Translations under genes and position numbers: made by a program
DNA from: Dyella ginsengisoli LA-4
Lineage (GTDB): Bacteria; Pseudomonadota; Gammaproteobacteria; Xanthomonadales; Rhodanobacteraceae
Assembly: GCF_000334915.1 (NCBI RefSeq)
Contig: NZ_AMSF01000002.1
Span: 1 to 64,000, forward strand
Direction of reading: 5' to 3'
Length of the DNA: 64,000 nucleotides
Notes under the pieces: model-generated
The model's input: the letters and a program-made list of their open reading frames with translations, nothing else
What the model was told of the DNA's origin: nothing
Databases searched by the model: none
Shown here: positions 8,498 through 15,634 of the stretch, piece by piece
Layout of the letters: every line of letters starts with the position of its first letter
Position numbering within the stretch: the first letter of the stretch is position 1

Positions 8498-10159
8498 TCA
8501 GGAAGCCGCCACCCAAGCCATGCCCGGTGCCGGCAAGGCCGGCACCTCGGCATCCAGCACACCCCGCGACGGCCCCTTTTCCCTGCCGTACGCCGAAAGT
8601 CCCAGGCCCGCATCCTCATCCAGCCGGAAATAGGCAACCCGCTGCTGCAGGGTGTGGGCCTGTTCGTGCATGGCGCGACTGGCCGAGGCGGCCTCCTCCA
8701 CCAGGGCCGCGTTCTGCTGGGTCACCTCGTCCATCTGCGTCACCGCGAGATTGACCTGCTCGATGCCGACCGACTGTTCGTTACTGGCCGCAGCGATCTC
8801 CGAAACGATGTCGCTCACCTTCTTCACGCTCTCCACGATGGCCGCCAGCGAGCGCCCGGATGCATCCACCAACTCGGCCCCAAGGCGGACCCGCTCCACG
8901 CTGTCGCCGATCAAAGTCTTGATCTCCCTGGCAGCCGCGGCGCTGCGCTGGGAAAGATTGCGTACCTCCGAAGCGACCACTGCGAACCCGCGCCCCTGCT
9001 CGCCGGCACGTGCGGCTTCCACGGCGGCGTTGAGCGCCAGCAGGTTCGTCTGGAACGCGATCTCGTCGATCATGCCCACGATATCGGCGATCCTGCCGCT
9101 GGAGCTGGAAATGCCGTCCATCGCCTCCACCGCCTGCGCGATGACCACGCCACCGTGCTCGGCCTGCTCGCGCGCGCTGCGTACCAGATGGTCGGCGTGC
9201 GCCGCATTGCCGGCATTCTGCTTGACCGTGGAGGTCATCTCCTCCATCGAGGCAGCGGTCTGTTCCAGGCTCGACGCCTGCTCCTGGGTGCGCTGACTGA
9301 GATCGTCGTTTCCCTGCGCGATCTGCCGGGCCGCCGCGCTGACCGATTCCGCACCCGCGCGCACGTCCATCACGACGCCGGACAGCTTCGCATCCATCTC
9401 AGCCAGCGAGCGCAGCAGGCGGCCGACCTCATCGCCGGGAATGCGGTCGATGCGGTTGTTGAGCCTGCCGGCGGCAATGTTGTCGGCTACCCGCATGGCA
9501 TCGCCCAGCGAGCGCGAGATCGAACGCACCAGGCGGAAGCCGATCGCCGCACTGAGGAGCAATCCGAAAGCGATCGACCCGATGGTCGTCTCCACCGCGC
9601 GCGACTCGCGCGCTTCGTCGACGGCGTAGGCGTCGTTGGCGATCGAGTCCTGCAGCGTGAACAGGTCGCCGATGTCGCTACGCAGCGCCAGATAGCGCTT
9701 CTCGCCCGGGCCGTCCAGCGTCTGCGTCGCCTGGTCGAATTTCTGCGCGCCCAGCTCGTCGAGCGTCAGACCGACGCTCTGGCGGAAGCCGCCCATGTCC
9801 TGGTCCAGCCGCTTGCCGACGAGCTGCTCCTGCGACGAGAGCACTGCGCCATGGAACGCGGCCAACAGCTTCACCAGCTGGCCGTCATCGCCCTGTTCGG
9901 CCTGCCTTGCCTTGGCGACAAGTGCCGGATCCCTCGCCGCGGCCGCGCGATGCAGGGCCGTCCTCTCGGCACCGAGCAGATCGAGCCCGCGGGCCAGCGC
10001 CATCGCCGGTACCAGCTTGTTCGCGTGCATGTCCTGCAACGCGGCCTTGCTGCTGTCCAGGTCGACGATGGACATGAAGCCAAGCGCACCGAGCAGCACG
10101 GCAAGCACACCAAGCGTCCCGGCCAGCCGGACCTTGATGGAAAACTGCGGAATTGCCAT
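8498..10159 (-). CDS. Methyl-accepting chemotaxis protein (Tar-like)
   Basis: This is a 553-residue transmembrane chemoreceptor. TM1 is about residues 10-30, followed by a four-helix-bundle periplasmic sensor (about 31-185), TM2 near 187-208, HAMP ([20 protein letters not shown] region) and a long signalling coiled coil. The hairpin tip carries the invariant [20 protein letters not shown] and [19 protein letters not shown]. Methylation-type helices flank it ([16 protein letters not shown]). There is no NWETF-like CheR tether at the C-terminus. The upstream region holds a good sigma-28-type promoter on the same strand, so expression with the flagellar regulon is likely. The sensed ligand is unknown. 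Confidence 0.93.
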   Translation of the reverse strand: MAIPQFSIKVRLAGTLGVLAVLLGALGFMSIVDLDSSKAALQDMHANKLVPAMALARGLDLLGAERTALHRAAAARDPALVAKARQAEQGDDGQLVKLLAAFHGAVLSSQEQLVGKRLDQDMGGFRQSVGLTLDELGAQKFDQATQTLDGPGEKRYLALRSDIGDLFTLQDSIANDAYAVDEARESRAVETTIGSIAFGLLLSAAIGFRLVRSISRSLGDAMRVADNIAAGRLNNRIDRIPGDEVGRLLRSLAEMDAKLSGVVMDVRAGAESVSAAARQIAQGNDDLSQRTQEQASSLEQTAASMEEMTSTVKQNAGNAAHADHLVRSAREQAEHGGVVIAQAVEAMDGISSSSGRIADIVGMIDEIAFQTNLLALNAAVEAARAGEQGRGFAVVASEVRNLSQRSAAAAREIKTLIGDSVERVRLGAELVDASGRSLAAIVESVKKVSDIVSEIAAASNEQSVGIEQVNLAVTQMDEVTQQNAALVEEAASASRAMHEQAHTLQQRVAYFRLDEDAGLGLSAYGREKGPSRGVLDAEVPALPAPGMAWVAAS

Positions 10160-10323
10160 ACCCCTACTCCTTCAAGAGATGACCCGGGCCGGTTTGGATG
10201 AGCGGGGAAAACCGGCTTTGCGAGTGGATTTGAAATCGTCGTTCCGGCACCGGTGATTCCCGTCGGCAGCGGCTTGCGGTCCACCATCAGCGGCACCGGA
10301 AATACCGGTGCATCACGTGCGGA

Positions 10324-10350
10324 TTAGCGACAGGGTTTCGCCGACCTTTA
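10324..10350 (-). promoter_or_regulatory. Candidate sigma-28 (FliA) promoter for the MCP gene
   Basis: On the minus strand the sequence reads TAAA, then 15 bases, then GTCGCTAA. The sigma-28 consensus is TAAA-N15-GCCGATAA, so the -35 core and spacing are exact and the -10 matches at 6 of 8 positions. It lies about 165 bases before the MCP start. Chemoreceptor genes are commonly sigma-28 dependent in gammaproteobacteria. Confidence 0.6.
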
Positions 10351-10602
10351 ACGTAATTATTTGCGGAACTTACACAGGCAAATCAGTTACATGGATATCC
10401 ATTAACCCGGACTTGAAACAGAGGTGAAAATCGCTCGCGGCGATTTGAGCCCATTCGGCCGCATGATTCCCGCAGACGGGACGGACCGATGACGGGAATA
10501 ACCCCGCCGGCCAGCGCCGTGACTGCCCGCATCTGACGCGACGCGGCCCCACCCGGCTTCAGGCGCTGCCCGCTGGCGGCACGATCGCCCCCCGAAAGAT
10601 CA

Positions 10603-10620
10603 TTCAACCAAAGGGTTGAC
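10603..10620 (+). promoter_or_regulatory. Upstream ArsR-type operator O1 (imperfect)
   Basis: TTCAACCAA/AGGGTTGAC is an imperfect copy of the perfect palindrome found 39 bases downstream. It overlaps the -35 hexamer TTGACA (10616-10621), so a bound repressor would block RNA polymerase. Confidence 0.65.
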
Positions 10621-10643
10621 ATGTCCTGCGTCCGGACTACATT
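10616..10643 (+). promoter_or_regulatory. arsR-type promoter, TTGACA-16-TACATT
   Basis: A consensus -35 TTGACA (10616-10621) is followed after 16 bases by the -10 TACATT (10638-10643). The expected transcription start is about 10650-10651, exactly at the ATG of the regulator (10651). This implies a leaderless transcript. Both hexamers overlap operator sequences. Confidence 0.65.
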
Positions 10644-10659
10644 CAACCATATGGTTGAA
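10642..10659 (+). promoter_or_regulatory. Perfect 18-bp ArsR-type operator O2 over the start codon
   Basis: TTCAACCAT/ATGGTTGAA is a perfect inverted repeat. It covers the end of the -10 box, the predicted transcription start and the first three codons of the regulator, so these codons also encode half of the operator. Confidence 0.75.
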
Positions 10660-11019
10660 CAATCATCTCCCCAGCTAGACGCGATCTTCCACGCCCTCGG
10701 CGACGCCACCCGGCGCCACATGCTGCGCGAACTGGCGCAGGGCGAACGCACCGTCGGCCAGCTCGCCGAACCCTTCGCCATGTCGCTCGCCGCCGCCTCC
10801 AAGCACATCCGCACGCTGGAAAGCGCCGGCCTGATCCGTCGCGAGATCCGCGGCCGCACGCATCTGTGCCGACTCGACCCCGGCCCACTGGCCAGCGCCA
10901 ACGCCTGGCTCGCCTTCTACGAACGCTTCTGGGCCCAGCGCCTGGATGCGCTCGAACATGCCCTCCGCGCGGAGGGCCCCGATCCGTCCAAGTCATCCCG
11001 GAAAGGAGACGCCTCATGA
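10651..11019 (+). CDS. ArsR/SmtB-family autorepressor, SRPBCC-linked type
   Basis: This 122-residue winged-helix regulator (MVEQSSPQLDAIFHALGDATRR) has a recognition helix in FAMSLAAASKHIRTLESAGLIRR and a wing GRTHLCRLDPGPL. It lacks the CxC metal-binding signature of the alpha-3 site, so metal sensing is doubtful. ATG 10651 is preferred over the ATG at 10621, because the latter lies inside the promoter spacer. Two operators overlap the promoter, so autorepression is likely. The SRPBCC gene overlaps its stop by ATGA, an arrangement common for this subfamily. Confidence 0.88.
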   Translation: MVEQSSPQLDAIFHALGDATRRHMLRELAQGERTVGQLAEPFAMSLAAASKHIRTLESAGLIRREIRGRTHLCRLDPGPLASANAWLAFYERFWAQRLDALEHALRAEGPDPSKSSRKGDAS

Positions 11020-11549
11020 ATGCGCGCACCCTGCAGAACGCCTATGGCACCCTCACCGAACCGGCCACACTCACCGTGCAGCGTCGCCTGCCCGGCCCCA
11101 TCGAACGCGTGTGGGCCTACCTCACCGAGAGCGATCTGCGTCGGCAATGGCTGGCCGCAGGAGACATGCCGATGGAGATCGGCGCGACGGTCGAGCTGGT
11201 CTGGCGCAACGACGAACTCACCGATCCGCCCGGCCAGCGCCCGGAGGGCTTTCCCAGCGAACACCGCATGAGCTGCCGGATCACCGAACTGGACCCGCCG
11301 CACCGGCTCGCCATCACCTGGGGCAGCACCGGCGGCGTCAGCTTCGTGCTGGCCGAGGACGGGGACGAGGTGCTACTCACCGTCACCCATCGCCGGGTCG
11401 CCGAGCGCAGTACCCTGCTCAACGTCAGCACCGGCTGGCACATGCACCTGGACGTGCTGGTCGCCCGCCTCACCGAGCAGCAGCCCACGGCGTTCTGGGA
11501 CCGCTGGGCGGATCTCAAGCACGAGTACGAGCAGCGCATGCCGGTCTGA
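11016..11549 (+). CDS. SRPBCC (AHSA1-like) domain protein
   Basis: The 177-residue protein has the START/Bet v1-like fold typical of activator-of-Hsp90 homologues in bacteria. It opens with VQRRLPGPIERVWAYLTESD (helix and first strand), then LAAGDMPMEIG, HRMSCRITELDPPHRLAITW and the C-terminal helix GWHMHLDVLVARL. The fold encloses a hydrophobic cavity, but the ligand is unknown. GGAAAGGAG precedes the ATG, which overlaps the regulator's TGA. Co-expression with, and repression by, the ArsR protein are expected. Confidence 0.85.
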   Translation: MNARTLQNAYGTLTEPATLTVQRRLPGPIERVWAYLTESDLRRQWLAAGDMPMEIGATVELVWRNDELTDPPGQRPEGFPSEHRMSCRITELDPPHRLAITWGSTGGVSFVLAEDGDEVLLTVTHRRVAERSTLLNVSTGWHMHLDVLVARLTEQQPTAFWDRWADLKHEYEQRMPV

Positions 11550-11560
11550 TGCCGCTCTCC

Positions 11561-11585
11561 GCGCCCGGACCGTCGGGCCGGGCGC
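11561..11585 (+). terminator. GC-rich hairpin after the SRPBCC gene
   Basis: Arms GCGCCCGG (11561-11568) and CCGGGCGC (11578-11585) flank a 9-base loop. No T tract follows, so termination would be weak or Rho-dependent. Confidence 0.35.
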
Positions 11586-11654
11586 ACAGACAACATCCGC
11601 GACAGGCAAACCCGCGTATAAAAGGGGGTCTGCCCCGATCCAAGGAGTGTTGTC

Positions 11655-12203
11655 ATGAAGTCCCTGTCCAAGCTCGCCGCTTTCGCCCTCGTGGGCATCG
11701 CCGCCCTCGCTTCCCCCGCCCACGCAGCGCTGAAGGAAGGCACCCAGGCCCCCGACTTCACCCTGCCGGCGTATCTCGCCGGCCAGCCGTTCACCTTCAA
11801 GCTGGCCGACGCACTGAAGCAGGGGCCGGTGGTGGTGTACTTCTTCCCTGCAGCGCACACCTCGGGCTGCAACCTCGAGGCCCATCTGTTCTCGCAGGCG
11901 ATCGACAAGTTCAAGGCGCTGCATGCCACCGTGATCGGTGTCACCGCCGGCAACACCGACCAGCTGGCGGCGTTCTCGAAGGAAACCGAGCACTGCAGCG
12001 GCAAGTTCCCGGTGGCTGCCGACGAGGGCGCCAAGGTCGCCAAGCAGTACGACGCTACGCTGATGATGCGTCCGGGCTGGTCCGACCGTACCTCATACGT
12101 CATCGATTCCAGCGGCAAGATCACCTACGTGTACTCGGCGCTCAACCCGAACAAGCACGTGGAGAACACGCTGGATGCGGTGAAGGCACTGGAACACAAG
12201 TAA
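11655..12203 (+). CDS. Exported peroxiredoxin (AhpC/TSA, BCP-like)
   Basis: The 182-residue protein starts with a cleavable signal peptide ending SPAHA at about residue 24, so it acts in the periplasm. The thioredoxin-fold core opens with EGTQAPDFTLP and carries the peroxidatic motif P65-x3-T69-x2-C72. A second cysteine, C114, is placed for the resolving role. It would reduce peroxides with thiol reductants. A ribosome site AAGGAG and an upstream TATAAA (11617-11622) fit a promoter of its own, and a strong terminator follows the stop. Confidence 0.88.
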   Translation: MKSLSKLAAFALVGIAALASPAHAALKEGTQAPDFTLPAYLAGQPFTFKLADALKQGPVVVYFFPAAHTSGCNLEAHLFSQAIDKFKALHATVIGVTAGNTDQLAAFSKETEHCSGKFPVAADEGAKVAKQYDATLMMRPGWSDRTSYVIDSSGKITYVYSALNPNKHVENTLDAVKALEHK

Positions 12204-12222
12204 ACGGTTACCGGTCCCGGAA

Positions 12223-12257
12223 CGCCCGACCGCCATGTCGGGCGTCTCCCCTTTTTG
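12223..12257 (+). terminator. Rho-independent terminator of the peroxiredoxin gene
   Basis: An 8-bp perfect stem CGCCCGAC (12223-12230) / GTCGGGCG (12237-12244) with loop CGCCAT is followed by a pyrimidine-rich tail ending in five T residues. It separates the peroxiredoxin transcript from the methyltransferase gene that starts at 12284. Confidence 0.75.
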
Positions 12258-12283
12258 GAGTCATTCGCCGTAACATCCGACGG

Positions 12284-13108
12284 ATGACCTCTTCCGTGAA
12301 CCCGATCACAGCCGAAGCCCCGCGCGGCAGCATCGCCTGCGTGGGCGTCGGCATGACGCTGGGCTCGCATCTCACGCCGCTGGCGCGGAGCCATATCCAG
12401 CAGGCCGATGTGGTGTTCGCCGCCGTCTCCGACAACATCGTCGAGATGTGGCTGGAGCGCATGCACCCGGATGTGCGCAGCCTGCAGCCCTACTACGGTG
12501 AGGGCAAGCCGCGCATCGACACCTACCGCGAGTGGGTCGAGGTGATGATGACCGAGGTGCGTGCCGGCAAGCGCGTCTGCGGCGTGTTCTACGGTCACCC
12601 CGGGGTCTTCGCCTGGTCGCCGCACAAGGTCATCGAAGTGGCGCGCGCCGAGGGGTTCTCGGCCAGGATGGAGCCAGGCATCTCGGCCGAGGACTGCCTA
12701 TACGCAGACCTGGGCATCGACCCCGGCCAACTGGGCTGCCAACACTTCGAAGCCAGCCAACTGCTCTTCTACGAACGAAGCATCGATGCAGGCGGTTATG
12801 TCGTCATCTGGCAGTTCGGCGTGGTGGGAAATGCCTCGACCGCCGATTCCGACTGTGGATCGGGATACCGGGAGTTGCTGGTCGAGGTGCTGGCCCGGGA
12901 CTATCCTCTCGACCATGAGGTCATGGTCTATCGATGCGCCACGCTGCCAATCGAGCAACCGCGCATCCGCCGCATGGCGTTGAGAGACCTGCCTGACGCA
13001 GACATCCCAGCCGAGGAGACTGTGGTCCTCCCCCCGGCCCGCCCACTGGTGCGCAACGCGCTTCTTCGGGCACGCCTGGATGCGCTGGACAAGGCGGGCT
13101 CAAGATGA
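12284..13108 (+). CDS. SonM-like peptide alpha-N-methyltransferase (TP-methylase fold)
   Basis: This 274-residue protein is a tetrapyrrole-methylase-fold SAM enzyme of the split-borosin type. It shows CVGVGMTLGSHLTPLAR (19-35), YGHPGVFAW (103-111), MEPGISAEDCLYADLGIDPG (129-148), FEASQLLFYE and YPLDHEVMVY (207-216). Y71, R77 and Y81 have the same spacing as the catalytic Tyr66-Arg72-Tyr76 I recall for fungal OphMA. Split borosin enzymes methylate backbone amides of a separate precursor; the neighbour at 13265 fits that role. No cobalamin or siroheme genes are nearby, which argues against a tetrapyrrole substrate. No obvious Shine-Dalgarno precedes the ATG. Confidence 0.82.
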   Translation: MTSSVNPITAEAPRGSIACVGVGMTLGSHLTPLARSHIQQADVVFAAVSDNIVEMWLERMHPDVRSLQPYYGEGKPRIDTYREWVEVMMTEVRAGKRVCGVFYGHPGVFAWSPHKVIEVARAEGFSARMEPGISAEDCLYADLGIDPGQLGCQHFEASQLLFYERSIDAGGYVVIWQFGVVGNASTADSDCGSGYRELLVEVLARDYPLDHEVMVYRCATLPIEQPRIRRMALRDLPDADIPAEETVVLPPARPLVRNALLRARLDALDKAGSR

Positions 13109-13264
13109 TGGCATGATCCGACCGGGGAAGAAGTAATCGGTCGCTGGCGGGAGTTGCTGGCGCCCGGAAGGAAGAATAGGGGTTTCCACACAGAGCGACG
13201 TGAATGCAGGGCCCCTCGTCCGGGGCTATTCGCGACGCTACCATTCCAGACAAGAGGGGGAATC

Positions 13265-13555
13265 ATGCTTGATACGATCGAAATGCTTGCCGCCATTGGC
13301 CAGGACGCCGCCCTGCGCTACATGCCGGGGGATGACCTGGTCAATGAACAGGCGCTGGCCGATGCGGCGGAGCCGTTGAAGGCCGCCATTAGCATGGGGG
13401 ATCGCTCGGCCCTGGCAGGTGAATTCGGGGCAAGGGTCATGCAGGCAACCCAGGTGAACCAGCGACCCGGGCGTGAGGATGACGAGCCTGACAACGACGA
13501 GGACGAGGACGACAAGCCTGGGATCCGTCGCGCGCAGGCATCCGGTCGCGATTGA
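13265..13555 (+). CDS. Candidate split-borosin precursor (SonA-like), 96 aa
   Basis: The 96-residue protein has no signal peptide. Residues 1-54 (LAAIGQDAALRYM, then EPLKAAISMGDRSALAGEFG) align by eye with the helical borosin-binding domain of SonA, which has LGQDA near the N-terminus and a later x-GD-x-x-x-L segment. Residues 55-64 (GARVMQATQV) occupy the position of the methylated core. The tail then becomes extremely acidic (11 of 13 residues acidic at 71-83) and ends basic. GAGGGGG at 13253-13259 is a good ribosome site; the start at 13154 would add an unrelated leader. It lies 156 bases after the methyltransferase. Confidence 0.7.
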   Translation: MLDTIEMLAAIGQDAALRYMPGDDLVNEQALADAAEPLKAAISMGDRSALAGEFGARVMQATQVNQRPGREDDEPDNDEDEDDKPGIRRAQASGRD

Positions 13556-13576
13556 TTCCCATAGTCAGACGCCAGA

Positions 13577-15349
13577 ATGTCAAGGAATGTCAATCGGCGC
13601 ACTTGCAGAACCGCCTTGGCGGTTCTGTTCTTTCTTGCTTTGCCGATTGTCGGTCGTACTTCAGTTATCCCGAATCCCGGGAAGTTCCTCGACGAGACCG
13701 AAGCGGTCCGGACGAAGAACCACGCCCTGTTCGTCACCCGGCTGAATGAGTTGCGCACTGGTGTCTCATCGCTCGACCAACACGAGCGGTGGCACCTGCG
13801 GTACCTCGAAGCGTGGGAGGCGATGTACAACGGCAACTATGTCGGATCGCGGATACAGTTCCAGGACATCATCGATCACTCAAACGACCCGGTCCTGACG
13901 GCGAAGTCCTCAGCCCGGCTGCTCAGCAGCTACGGAATCACTCGGGACTACGAAAAAGCCTTCGCGCTGGCCAATCGATTGGCGACCGAGCTTCCGAAGT
14001 TGAAGGACGCGGAAGCACATGCCGAGGTGCTCTACGATCTCTCGCAGACATTCAATCTCGCGGGACAATCCGACTTGGCGCTGAAGTACGCGCAGATGCT
14101 GGTCGACACCACTCCACCCGGTGGAAGCCTCTGTTACCCACTGACATCGAAGGTTTTCGCACTCTCCAACGCCCACAAGGTGCAATCGGACAGTGCGGAG
14201 CTGAAGCAGGCGATCCAGGCATGTATCGCTGACGACCAACCCGTTGTCCAGAACTCGCTCTGGCTGGTCCAGGGCGAACACCTGCTTGCCGAGGGGAAGC
14301 CGACGAAAGTGCTGGCCATGCTCGGCAGCATCAGGAAGAGCCTCGATCAGAACAAATTCCAGCCACACCTGCTTTCGGCGCTGGCGCAGCGAGCAGAGGC
14401 CTACGAGATGCTCGGAAGAGACAACGATGCCGAGCAGGCAGCGCTCTCGGCCATCAAGATGAGCGATCCCGGTGACGTGAGTGAATGGCTGAGGGATGTC
14501 TACCAGGTGCTTTACCGCGTCGCAAAACGGCGCGGGGAATCATCGACCGCACTTCGGTACTACCAGTATTACGTCGAGCAGGACCGCGGTTACCTCAATG
14601 ACATCAGCGCCCGCACACTTGCCTTCCAGCTCGCCAAGCAGCAGGTGCTTGCCAAGAAGCTGGAAACCGAGGAACTGAGCAAGCAGAACGCCATCCTCAA
14701 GCTGCAGCAGCAGCTGGACGCCAAGGCGGTGGAGACCAGCCGGCTGTACATCGTGCTGCTGCTGATTGGCCTGACCGGCATCGTGTTGTGGCTGCTGCGG
14801 CTGAAGCACTCCCAGTTGCGCTTCAAGCGCATGGCCACCCGCGACGGCCTGACCGGCATCCTCAACCACCAGCACTTCATCAACGAGTCCGAACGGCAGC
14901 TCCGGCATCTGGAACGGAAGTCTGGGCAAGCCAGCCTGCTGTGGATGGACCTGGACCACTTCAAGCAGATCAACGACACCCATGGGCACGCCGCCGGCGA
15001 CGCCGTGCTGCGCCACATCGTGAAGGTCTGCAACGACCATCTGCGCCCTGGCGACCTGTTCGGGCGGCTGGGCGGCGAGGAATTCGGCATCCTGCTGCTG
15101 GAATGCGAGCGGGACCACGCCATCGCCATCGCCGACCGCATCCGCCTGGCGATCGAGGGGGATCCGCTCGAACACGAGGGCATGATGCTCTCGGTCTCGG
15201 CCAGCGTCGGTGTCGCCTCCACCTGCAACGCAGGACATGCGCTGCAACGCCTGTGTCGTCGCGCCGATGCGGCGCTGTACCGGGCCAAGCGCGACGGCCG
15301 CAACCGGGTAGTCGCGGATGCGGGGGAAGGCACCTCTGTCTTTGCATGA
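13577..15349 (+). CDS. TPR-sensor diguanylate cyclase, first tandem paralogue
   Basis: This 590-residue GGDEF protein has a signal peptide (residues 1-27), a large periplasmic helical/TPR-like region (about 30-375, with a coiled coil LEKQNAILKLQQQL-like near 365-385) and one membrane helix (YIVLLLIGLTGIVLWLL). The cyclase domain has active site GGEEF and an intact inhibitory site RPGD five residues earlier. It should make c-di-GMP in response to an external cue. The closest relative is the next gene, so the pair arose by tandem duplication. A perfect terminator-like hairpin lies inside codons 10-17, and no clear ribosome site precedes the start. Confidence 0.88.
   Translation: MSRNVNRRTCRTALAVLFFLALPIVGRTSVIPNPGKFLDETEAVRTKNHALFVTRLNELRTGVSSLDQHERWHLRYLEAWEAMYNGNYVGSRIQFQDIIDHSNDPVLTAKSSARLLSSYGITRDYEKAFALANRLATELPKLKDAEAHAEVLYDLSQTFNLAGQSDLALKYAQMLVDTTPPGGSLCYPLTSKVFALSNAHKVQSDSAELKQAIQACIADDQPVVQNSLWLVQGEHLLAEGKPTKVLAMLGSIRKSLDQNKFQPHLLSALAQRAEAYEMLGRDNDAEQAALSAIKMSDPGDVSEWLRDVYQVLYRVAKRRGESSTALRYYQYYVEQDRGYLNDISARTLAFQLAKQQVLAKKLETEELSKQNAILKLQQQLDAKAVETSRLYIVLLLIGLTGIVLWLLRLKHSQLRFKRMATRDGLTGILNHQHFINESERQLRHLERKSGQASLLWMDLDHFKQINDTHGHAAGDAVLRHIVKVCNDHLRPGDLFGRLGGEEFGILLLECERDHAIAIADRIRLAIEGDPLEHEGMMLSVSASVGVASTCNAGHALQRLCRRADAALYRAKRDGRNRVVADAGEGTSVFA
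13606..13636 (+). terminator. Intrinsic terminator inside the diguanylate cyclase signal-peptide codons
   Basis: CAGAACCGCC (13606-13615) and GGCGGTTCTG (13618-13627) form a perfect 10-bp stem, with the loop opening at the inner pair. A T-rich run TTCTTTCTT follows (13628-13636). It is 50 bases after the stop of the precursor-like gene, where its terminator is expected, yet it lies within the reading frame of the next gene (start 13577). Confidence 0.75.
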
Positions 15350-15634
15350 CCGGCCCCTCGCGACTCCTGCAGCCCCCGAGGGTGAGCTTTATGCCCCCCG
15401 CTTTCCGCCCGGACCTCAACCTTTCCGCTTCGCTGCCGTCATTGCAGGGAGCGCCGGGCATCCCGGTTGTCGTTGCCTGTTCGAGGAAAGGATGTTGTTG
15501 AGCTCCCCCCACGCAGGACCAGCGGTCCGTTGCAGATGTGATCGCCGAATGGCCATGGATCAGGCCCGGCTGCGTGCCTGTTCGGCGCAGCGCGTCGGCA
15601 AAGCCGCGTCCGGGCGAGGCTGATCGCGACTGCC

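Larger units (their letters stand above)
10160..10650. other. Intergenic region between the MCP and arsR-type genes
   Basis: The 491 bases between the divergent MCP and ArsR starts contain no credible gene. It holds the MCP leader and sigma-28-type promoter (10324-10350), an AT-rich patch around 10350-10440 that stands out from its surroundings, and the ArsR promoter and operators at the right end. Confidence 0.6.

Noticed and set aside
10621-10650. Alternative ATG at 10621 for the ArsR-type regulator
   Set aside because: It falls between the -35 and -10 hexamers and adds ten residues not typical of the family. ATG 10651 is the family start.
13154-13264. Longer frame (from 13154) for the borosin-like precursor
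   Set aside because: The added 37 residues are basic and unlike any leader, while ATG 13265 has a strong ribosome site and begins the conserved helical domain.
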